Source of the DNA: Streptomyces phaeoluteigriseus
GTDB taxonomy: Bacteria; Actinomycetota; Actinomycetes; Streptomycetales; Streptomycetaceae
DNA: 64,000 bases
Reading direction: 5' to 3'
Assembly: GCF_001896135.2 (NCBI RefSeq)
Contig: NZ_MPOH02000020.1
Location: forward strand, 1 to 64,000
Each line of letters begins with the position of its first letter. Within the stretch, counting starts at the first letter, position 1. The notes under the pieces were generated by a model. It made no database searches. It had not been told where the DNA came from and was given only the letters and a program-made list of their open reading frames with translations. Position numbers and translations under genes: made by a program. Below are positions 54,818 to 63,000 of the stretch, one piece after another.

Positions 54818-57403
54818 TCACTTCAGGAAATCGCTCAGGACCTGGGCGGTCCATGTGCCGTCGTGGTAGGTGCGGGCGAACTCGAGGGACTTCGCGCCGA
54901 TCCGGGCCGTGCCCTCGGGGTCACCGATGAGCCCTTCCAGGACCTCGCGGAGGGTGTCGGGGGTGGCGCTGACGATGGGCAGGGCACCGTCCGTGGCGAG
55001 TTTCACGCCATCGCTGATGTACGCCACGACGGGCTTGCCGGCCGCCATCGCCTCCACGGCGAAGGTGCCGTAGCTGCCGGTGGTGAACTGGTCGAGGACC
55101 AGGTCGCAGCTCTGCACCAGCTCGCGCATCTCCGCCCACGGGATGCCCTCGGCGAGTCGGAACTCGATGACGCCCTTGTCGTGCAGCTCGGTGAGCAACG
55201 GCATGATCCGGTCGGTGCCCTTGGTCCACCGCTTCGACGGGGCGTGCAGCACCAGCGGCCGCTTGCGCTCCATGACCGGGCGGTCGGTGGCCCACTTGTC
55301 CACGTCCACGACCAGCGGCACCCACTTCGCCGTCGGCAGGTCCTCCAGGAGGTCAGGGGTGGTGACGTAGAGCGGCAGTCCGGCTTCGGCCGCGATCCGC
55401 TTGTTGACCTCGACCTTGGCCTGGAGCTTCTTGGCGATGCCGTCGGGGGCGTCGTGGAACAGCGAGAAGGGGTGACGCGCCATGTGGTCGGCGGGGTGCC
55501 TGATCTCGCTGCCGTGGGCGAGCAGCCCCACCTTGATTTTGGCCTGCTTCAGGGCGTCGAGGTCACCGGCGATGTTCGTGCCGTTGAGGTGCCCGAACAC
55601 CGGCATGAAGGCGTCGACCAGCAGATGGCTGAAGCGGCCGATGACCCGCTCCATCTGGCGCACCTGCACGTCGAGGTCGGGCAGCCGGTTCGCGTCCACG
55701 TACACGTCGGCCGGGTAGTCGAAGGACTCCGGCCGCTTGTTCATGACGACCTCGACGGACACGTCCGGGTTGAGGCGCGTGATGGCCTGCGCGAACGCGG
55801 CGCCCTGACCCGCGTAGTTGGCGGGGCCGAGCCCGAGGCGGACCCGGGTGTCGCCGAGCCTGCGCCACAGCGGCCGGCCGTCGGCACCGGAGTTGTCCGC
55901 CGTGCGCACCGCCTCGGGGGTCTCCTGGACCGTCCAGGACACCTCGGACCGAGGGCTCGGCGGGGTCTTCTTCGACAGGTCGCGGTACAGCTTCAGCAGC
56001 TTGGCGCTCTGCGCCTCCCAGGACAGGTCGGTGAGGACGTCCTCGGTGATCGCGTCGGAGAGCTTGCCGCGGTTCTCCATGGCGCGTGCGGCGGCCTCGG
56101 CGAAGGTCCTGGGGTCGTCCCAGGTCCACACCTCGCCCAGACCGTGCTCCTCCACGTACGCCTTGATGACCTTGACGTCGCTGGTGACCAGCGGCAACCC
56201 GGCCTGGAGGTACTCGGACACCTTGGTCGGCAGCGACACCTCGCAGTTGGGGACACGCCGGAACGGGGTGAGGCCGAGGTCGGCGGAGGAGAGGTAGTCG
56301 GCGACCTCGTGCTGCGGCACGTACGGCACCAGATGGATCCGGTCCCGCACGCCCAGCGCCTCGGCGCGCGTGAGGAGTTGTTCCAGAAGGGGCGTCATGC
56401 GGCCGTGCACCAGGGCGAGATGGAAGCCGGGCAGCTGCGGTAGACCGTCGATGACGGCGTCCACACCCCGCTCCGGACCGATCCAGCCCGAGTAGACCAT
56501 CAGCGGAACCTCGGGGCCCAGACCACAGGCCGCACGCACCGACGAGGCGGACGTGCCGCCCCCGATCACCTCACGGACCGGCGCGTTGCCCACCACCAGC
56601 GGCGCCTTGGCCAGCCCGTGGTCCTCCTTCAACAGCTCCGCCATCTGGCTGGAGACGGTGACGACGGCGTCGGCACGGCCGATGAACTCGGCCTCCACCG
56701 CGGGCAGCGCGTACGCCTGGCGCGGATGAGGCCACTCCACGCCCTTGACGTACTCGTGGGCGTCGTACAGCCAGGCGCACCTACGGCCCCGGGCGCGCAG
56801 CCGGGCTGCGCTGAGCGCGGCCGTCGCGATCATCGTCACGTCGTTGGCGTGGATGACGTCCGGTTCGAGTTCCTCGATCACCGGGCCGAAGGCGAGGTCG
56901 AGGTCGACCACCTGCGGCCAGTCGACGCGCCAGTCGCCGGCCAGGTCGTCCTTGGACTTGTGCCGCTGCTCCCACTTGAACGCCTGCACCCGCAGCCGGT
57001 GCACCGAGCGGCGCGCCCGCAGCACCGCCTTGATCGAGGTACGGCGTGGAGCACTCGCCCAGTTGCTCTCGGCCGACTTCTGGCGGACCCAGGCCCGGTA
57101 CTCCGCGGTGTAACGGTTCAGAGCCGCCTGGTCCGGAAGATGGAACTGGGTGGCCGCGGCCCGCAGGGAGCGCTCCCGGCGCGCCTTCACACCCCGCAGG
57201 TAGTCGGAACTCACCGGTACCCGGATGACGTCGATCGGCCCCATCTTCGACCGCTGGACGCGCTTGGTGTTGCTCCGGCCGATCAGGGTCACGTCCCAGC
57301 CGTCTCGGGCCGCGGCGACGGCTGTCTTCTGGACACGGGAGTCACCCGTGATGCCGTTGGCGACGATCACTGCGATCCTCGGCCTGCGGGCAGGGGATTC
57401 CAT
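54818..57403 (-). CDS. Two-domain glycosyltransferase (fusion of two GT-B enzymes)
   Basis: 861 residues from ATG 57401-57403 behind GGAGGAAG. Residues 1-485 are a GT4-like enzyme (RIAVIVANGITGDSRVQKTA; VIHANDVTMIATAAL; YDAHEYVKGVEWPHP; MVYSGWIGPERGVDAVI; LPTKVSEYLQAGLPLVTSDV). A linker (about 485-515) joins a second GT-B domain (GLGPANYAGQGAAFAQAI; LLAHGSEIRHPADHMARHPF; VLHAPSKRWTKGTDRI; LDQFTTGSYGTFAVEAMAAG). Each half has its own donor-site region, so it may add two sugars in turn or make a repeated linkage. It lies in the operon 83 bases after the Gfo/Idh gene and 20 bases before the next transferase. Confidence 0.88.
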   Translation of the reverse strand: MESPARRPRIAVIVANGITGDSRVQKTAVAAARDGWDVTLIGRSNTKRVQRSKMGPIDVIRVPVSSDYLRGVKARRERSLRAAATQFHLPDQAALNRYTAEYRAWVRQKSAESNWASAPRRTSIKAVLRARRSVHRLRVQAFKWEQRHKSKDDLAGDWRVDWPQVVDLDLAFGPVIEELEPDVIHANDVTMIATAALSAARLRARGRRCAWLYDAHEYVKGVEWPHPRQAYALPAVEAEFIGRADAVVTVSSQMAELLKEDHGLAKAPLVVGNAPVREVIGGGTSASSVRAACGLGPEVPLMVYSGWIGPERGVDAVIDGLPQLPGFHLALVHGRMTPLLEQLLTRAEALGVRDRIHLVPYVPQHEVADYLSSADLGLTPFRRVPNCEVSLPTKVSEYLQAGLPLVTSDVKVIKAYVEEHGLGEVWTWDDPRTFAEAAARAMENRGKLSDAITEDVLTDLSWEAQSAKLLKLYRDLSKKTPPSPRSEVSWTVQETPEAVRTADNSGADGRPLWRRLGDTRVRLGLGPANYAGQGAAFAQAITRLNPDVSVEVVMNKRPESFDYPADVYVDANRLPDLDVQVRQMERVIGRFSHLLVDAFMPVFGHLNGTNIAGDLDALKQAKIKVGLLAHGSEIRHPADHMARHPFSLFHDAPDGIAKKLQAKVEVNKRIAAEAGLPLYVTTPDLLEDLPTAKWVPLVVDVDKWATDRPVMERKRPLVLHAPSKRWTKGTDRIMPLLTELHDKGVIEFRLAEGIPWAEMRELVQSCDLVLDQFTTGSYGTFAVEAMAAGKPVVAYISDGVKLATDGALPIVSATPDTLREVLEGLIGDPEGTARIGAKSLEFARTYHDGTWTAQVLSDFLK

Positions 57404-57486
57404 TACGTACTTCCTCCGGGGGTACAGGAGCGCGGCCCCCCCTGTTCCAGGGGGGGCCGGCAGGTGGCAGTGGCGCGCACCGGAAG

Positions 57487-58502
57487 CTATCGGGCAGCCA
57501 CGTGCTCAACCGGGTCGATATTGACGGTACCGCCGTTGGTCGCCGAAGCGAGAACCGCCGCCGCGACCTCCACCGTACGCATGCCCTGCCGCAGGGTGCA
57601 GATGTCGGCGGGCTCGCCGAGCACCGCGTCCCGGAACAGCTCGTGCTCCACCTGGAGCGGCTCGCGCTTCGGGATGGCGTAGCGGATCATGTCGCCCTCG
57701 GAGACACCGCGGAAGGCCTGGAGGGCCTCCCACTCGGTGGTCACCGCCGCGTTGGAGTGGAAGGTCAGGTCGGCGGTGAGGGTGTCGGCGATGAAGCAGC
57801 CGCGCTCACCGGTGACGAGGTGAACCGCTCCTTGAGCGGGCTCAGCCAGTTGACCAGGTGGTTGACCATGGTGCCGTCGTCCAGGCGGCCGACCGCGGAG
57901 ACCATGTCCTCGTGCTCACGGCCGCTCTTGGAGACGGTGTGCGCGGCGATGGACACGTACTCACGGCCCGTCACCCAGCCGGTGAGGTCGATGTCGTGGG
58001 TGGCCAGGTCCTTGACCACGCCGACGTCGGCGATGCGGTGCGGGAACGGCCCCTGACGACGGGTGACGACCTGGTAGACGTCACCCAGCTCGCCGGCCTC
58101 CAGACGGGCGCGCAGCGAACGCAGTGCCGGGTTGCACCGCTCGATGTGACCCACGCCGGCGACCAGGCCGCGCGACTCGAAGGCCTCGACGAGCCGGCGG
58201 GCCCCGTCGACGGTGTCGGCGACCGGCTTCTCGATCAGCGCGCAGACGCCGGCCGCGGCGAGCGCCAGACCGACCTCCTCGTGCAGATGAGTGGGGCAGG
58301 CCACGACCGTGTAGTCCACGCCCAGCGCGATCAGTTCCTCGACCGTGTTCAGGACCGGCACGCCCTGCGCGGCACCGAACTTGTCGCCCATCGGGTCGAC
58401 GACGGCGACGAAGTCGACGCCGTCCAGGCCCGCAAGGACACGGGCGTGGTGACGCCCCATGGAGCCGAGGCCGACGAGTCCGGCCCGCAGAGGCTTGCTC
58501 AC
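57487..58502 (-). CDS. Gfo/Idh/MocA oxidoreductase (WbpB/WlbA-like), frameshifted
   Basis: About 338 residues after repair. N-terminal Rossmann domain RAGLVGLGSMGRHHARVLAG, VACPTHLHEEVGLALAAA, the catalytic EKP in CALIEKPVADTV, and AGVGHIERCNPALRSLR. The frame breaks near 57822 after PLKERFT: ACCTCGTCACC, where ACCCTCGTCACC would continue with LVTGERGCFIADTL to the end ...VNIDPVEHVAAR. 1016 bases are one short of 1017. WbpB oxidises C3 of UDP-N-acetylglucosaminuronate to a 3-ketone. It is the partner of the transaminase upstream, whose stop overlaps its ATG (ATGA). Confidence 0.87.
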
Positions 58503-59614
58503 AGCTGCTCTCCCAGCGCGTTCACGGCGGTCACGATGCGCTCCAGGTCCTGCGCCGACAGCGCGGGGTGCACGGGCAGCGACACGACCTCGGAGGCCGC
58601 CCGCTCCGTCTCGGGCAGGTCCCAGGAGCGGCCCGCCTTCTGGTCCGGCTCCCAGTACGGCTTGAGCCGGTGGATCGGGGTCGGGTAGTACACCGCGTTG
58701 CCGATGCCGGCCTCGGTCAGCTTCGCCATGGCGGCGTCACGGTCACCCTGGATGCGCACGGTGTACTGGTGGTACACGTGGCGCGCGCCCTCGGCGACCT
58801 TCGGCGTCACCACGTTCGGCGCGGTGATGTTGTCGGTGAGGTAGGTGGCGTTGGCGATGCGCTGCTCGGTCCAGCCGCCGAGCTTGGCGCGCTGCACGCG
58901 GCCGATCGCGGCGGACACGTCCGTCATCCGCACGTTCGCGCCGACGATCTCGTTCGCGTACCGCTGCTCCATGCCCTGGTTGCGCAGCAGGCGCAGGGTC
59001 CGCGCGGTCTCCGCGTCACCCGTGGAGATCATGCCGCCCTCGAGGCTGTGCATGTTCTTCGTCGGGTAGAAACTGAAGGTGCCCGCGGCGCCGAACGCGC
59101 CGACCGGGGTGCCGTGCAGCGCGGCCGAGTGGGCCTGGCAGGCGTCCTCGACGACGGCGAGCCCGTGCTGCTGCGCGATGGTCATGATCCGGTCCATCGC
59201 GGCCGGGTGGCCGTAGAGGTGGACGGGCATGACGGCGGCGGTGCGCGGGGTGATCGCGGCCTCGAAGGCGGCCGGGTCCAGACCGAAGCTGTCGGCCTCG
59301 ATGTCGGCGAAGACGACGTCCGCGCCCACCAGACGCACCGCGTTGGCGGAGGCGGCGAAGGAGAACGAGGGGACGACGACCTCGTCGCCCGGACCGATGC
59401 CCAGTGCGAGCAGGGTCAGGTGCAGCGCCGAGGTGCCGGAGTTGACCGCGACACAGTGGCGCCCGTCGACCAGCTCCGAGAACTCCTCCTCGAAGGCGGC
59501 CACCTCAGGCCCCTGGACGACCCGGCCGCTCCGCAGCACGCGGACCGCGGCCTCGATCTCGTCCTCGCCGATCACAGGCTTGGCGGCCGGTATGAACTCA
59601 TGGGCGTCGGTCAT
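58499..59614 (-). CDS. DegT/DnrJ/EryC1/StrS aminotransferase (WbpE-like)
   Basis: 371 residues. ATG 59612-59614 was chosen over the ATG two codons upstream because GAGGAGG is eight bases away. PLP enzyme: FIPAAKPVIGEDEIEAAV, NSGTSALHLTLLALGIGPGD, PVHLYGHPAAMD, VVEDACQAHSA, and the PLP-Lys region FSFYPTKNMHSLEGGMIST. WbpE places an amino group on C3 of UDP-2-acetamido-3-keto-glucuronate using glutamate. First gene of a six-gene operon running to 50210 (transaminase, Gfo/Idh, three transferases, dehydrogenase). The GT-A and GT-B genes downstream would use the product. Confidence 0.94.
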   Translation of the reverse strand: MTDAHEFIPAAKPVIGEDEIEAAVRVLRSGRVVQGPEVAAFEEEFSELVDGRHCVAVNSGTSALHLTLLALGIGPGDEVVVPSFSFAASANAVRLVGADVVFADIEADSFGLDPAAFEAAITPRTAAVMPVHLYGHPAAMDRIMTIAQQHGLAVVEDACQAHSAALHGTPVGAFGAAGTFSFYPTKNMHSLEGGMISTGDAETARTLRLLRNQGMEQRYANEIVGANVRMTDVSAAIGRVQRAKLGGWTEQRIANATYLTDNITAPNVVTPKVAEGARHVYHQYTVRIQGDRDAAMAKLTEAGIGNAVYYPTPIHRLKPYWEPDQKAGRSWDLPETERAASEVVSLPVHPALSAQDLERIVTAVNALGEQL

Positions 59615-60086
59615 CGACATCCCCTCCTCTACGGCGACCTCTAAGGCGCGTCGTGCTTCTTCGGGAAGGGGCCGCATCGATCTCAGCACGGCCGCATCCC
59701 TGGGTGTTCACCGCTGCCTGTGGGCGGGCGAACGGCTTGTACACAGGACCCGCCCCCCGAGGGTTCCTTGCGGGAATACAGCCGTATCCGAGCCGGAGGG
59801 CCGGATGTGCTGGTCGGCTGCGGTCGCGGCGGGCATGGGTGTGGCCGCCGAGACCACGGTTCACGTTACCAGCACGGAGACGGCAATTTTCCTTAGGGTT
59901 ACCACAGAGAAACCTGGCCCCGAGGTGGGTTCCATCACAAGCAAGACACACAGTAACTCGCGCGTGAACGCCGGGCGACGCGGCACGACGCGGGCGGCGG
60001 CGTGCCCCACCCGGTTGGCACCGAGCGTCGCACGCCGCCGCTGTCCGGCCGGCCCGAGGGCCGACCGGGTGGGCCCGGCGGGAGGG
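59615..60086. other. 472-base gap between the accessory sugar operon and rne
   Basis: No supported gene. Near 60040-60075 GGCCGGCCC and GGGCCGACC, flanked by CCCACCCGGT/ACCGGGTGGG arms, form a large hairpin that probably ends rne. A less GC-rich stretch at 59875-59935 (minus strand GGTAACCCTAAGGAAAATTG) is the likeliest place for the sugar-operon promoter, though no hexamers are convincing. Confidence 0.5.
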
Positions 60087-63000
60087 TCAGTCCTCCGTGG
60101 TGGCCGAGACGGACGAGACGCTCTGCTGCGCCGCCGCCGTCGTCTTCGACGCCGCCTTCTTGGCCGTCGTCTTCTTGGCCACCGTCTTCTTCGCGGCCGT
60201 CTTCTTCGCCACCGTCTTCTTGGTGGCGGCCTTCTTCGCCGTGGCCTTCTTCGCCGTCTTGCGGGCGGCCGTCTTCTTGACCGGGGCGCCCTCCTCCGAG
60301 ACCTCGCCGGTCTCCGCCTCGGCGTCGGCCGGAGCCTCGGCCGCTGCGTCGGCCGGAGCCTCGGCCGGGGTCTCCGCCGCGGCCGACGGGACGACCACGA
60401 CGGCCGTCTCCTCGGACGCGGTGGGCGCGGTGGCCTTGCGGACGGCACGGCGCCGCGGACGGGCCGGAGCCGCGCTCTCGGCGACCGGCTCGGCTACCGG
60501 CTCGGCGACCGGCTCGGCCTGCGCCTCCTGCTGCTCCGCCGGAGCCTGCGCGGGCGCGGATTCGGCGACCGTCACGACGGCGGCCTCCGCTCCGGCGGGC
60601 GAACCGGCCGGCGCGGACACCTTGCGGGTGGCCCGTCGGCGCGTACGGCCCTTGGGTGCGGCCGCCTCCTCGGTCACGGGGGCCTCGGTGACGGGGGCCT
60701 CGACGACCGGGTCCTCGACGGCGACCGGCTCGGCGTGCGCGACGGCGGCCTCGGCCGGCTGCACCGGACGCTCGGCCTCCGCCTCGGCGGAAACGTCCTG
60801 TGCCGTGGGAACCTCCGCGAGCTGCTCGGACGCGGCCTCCCGCCTCGGTGTGCCGCCCCGCGGCGCACCCGCGGGGGCCGAGGCCCGGCGGCTCGACCGG
60901 CGTCGGCCACGACCGCGGCCCGCGGCGGCCTCCGCCTCGGCGACGCTGCTGTACAGCTCCTCGTCGGGCTCGAACTCGGCCACCTCCAGGGCGACCGGCT
61001 CGGCCACCTCGGCGGCGAGCTCGGCCGCGGTCTCGGCCTCGGCCTCCTCGCCCGCGCTCACCACGGTCTCGGCGGCGGCCGTCTCGTGCTCGTGGTCGTG
61101 CTCCTGGACGTCACCGCCCCGGCCGCGCTTCTTGCGCTTGCCGCCGCCACCGACGGCGGTCGGCTGGTCGAGATGGACGATGACACCGCGGCCGTTGCAG
61201 TGGACGCAGGTCTCGGAGAACGACTCCAGCAGGCCCTGGCCGACCCGCTTGCGGGTCATCTGCACGAGACCCAGCGAGGTCACCTCGGCGACCTGGTGCT
61301 TCGTACGGTCCCGGCCCAGGCACTCCAGCAGGCGCCGCAGCACCAGGTCCCGGTTCTGCTCCAGCACCATGTCGATGAAGTCGATCACGATGATGCCGCC
61401 GAGGTCGCGCAGCCTGAGCTGACGCACGATCTCCTCGGCCGCCTCCAGGTTGTTCCTGGTGACCGTCTCCTCGAGGTTGCCGCCCTGACCGGTGAACTTG
61501 CCGGTGTTGACGTCGACGACGACCATCGCCTCGGTCCGGTCGATCACCAGCGAACCGCCGCTGGGCAGCCAGACCTTGCGGTCCAGCGCCTTGGCGAGCT
61601 GCTCGTCGATCCGGTAGGTGGCGAAGACGTCGACCTCGGAGGTCCACCGCGACAGCCGGTCGGCCAGGTCCGGGGCGACGTGCGAGACGTAGCCGTGGAT
61701 CGTCGACCAGGCCTCGTCACCGCTGACGACGACCTTGGTGAAGTCCTCGTTGAAGATGTCGCGGACGACCCGGACGGTCATGTCCGGCTCGCCGTAGAGC
61801 AGCGTCGGCGCATTGCCGCTCTTGGCCTTCTTCTGGATGTCCTCCCACTGCGACTGGAGCCGCTCGACGTCGCGGCGCAGCTCGTCCTCGCTCGCGCCCT
61901 CGGCCGCGGTGCGCACGATGACGCCCGCGTCCTCGGGGACGATCTTCTTGAGGATGCTCTTGAGCCGGGCCCGCTCGGTGTCGGGCAGCTTGCGGCTGAT
62001 GCCGGTCATCGAGCCCTCGGGGACGTACACGAGGTAGCGGCCCGGCAGGGAGACCTGGCTGGTCAGACGGGCACCCTTGTGTCCGATCGGGTCCTTGGTG
62101 ACCTGCGCGAGCACCGGCTGGCCCGACTTGAGGGCGGACTCGATGCGGCGCGGCCCGTTGGCCATGCCGAGCGCCTCGAAGTTGACCTCACCGGCGTACA
62201 GGACGGCGTTGCGACCCTTGCCGATGTCGATGAAGGCGGCCTCCATCGACGGCAGGACGTTCTGGACCTTGCCCAGGTAGACGTTGCCGACGTACGAGGT
62301 CGACTGCTCCTTGTTGACGTAGTGCTCGACGAGCACGCCGTCCTCCAGGACGCCGATCTGCGTACGGTCGCCGTGCTGGCGGACGACCATCACGCGCTCG
62401 ACGGCCTCACGGCGGGCCAGGAACTCGGCCTCGGTGATGATCGGGACGCGACGGCGGCCCTGCTCACGGCCTTCCCGGCGGCGCTGCTTCTTCGCCTCCA
62501 GACGGGTCGAGCCCTTGATGGACTGGACCTCGTCGGACGGCTCGCTGGCCTTGCGCGGCTCGCGGACCTTGACGACGGTGCGCTCCGGGTCGCTGTCGAC
62601 CGGCTCGGCGTCGGGGGTGCCGTCCCCGGCGCGGCGGCGACGGCGACGGCGGCGACGGCTGCCCGCGGTGGAGCCTCCCTCGTCGTCGGCGTGGCCCTCC
62701 TCGGCGTCCTCGTCCTCCTGCTCGGCGGTGTCCTCGGCGTCCTGGACGGCCTGCTCGGCGGCCAGTTCCTCGACGTCGGCGTCACCGGAGTCGCCGTCCG
62801 CGCTGTCACCGCGACGACGGCGACGGCCGCCCCGGCGGCGACGGCGGCGCGAGGCGCCCTCGTCGGTGTCGTCGTCACCCTCGGCGGCCTCGTCGGCGGC
62901 CTCCTCGGCCTCCTCCGGCTCCGCCTCGTCCTCGGCGGAGGGCTCGACGGTCCTGGTCGGCTCCGCGGGCTCCTCGGCCTGGACGGCACCCCGGCGCCTG

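Larger units (their letters stand above)
35136..60086. other. Accessory region of about 25 kb between rplU and rne
   Basis: Holds a secreted RHS cassette (35150-47997) and a nucleotide-sugar/glycosyltransferase locus (48229-59614). No integrase, transposase, tRNA target or flanking direct repeat was found, so the way it arrived is unknown. Insertion is inferred from recalled Streptomyces gene order, where rplU and rne lie close together. Base composition looks similar to the flanks. Confidence 0.65.

Noticed and set aside
59653..59967. 104-codon plus-strand frame in the gap before rne
   Set aside because: No ribosome site, Arg/Pro-rich composition, and it overlaps the likely promoter region of the sugar operon.
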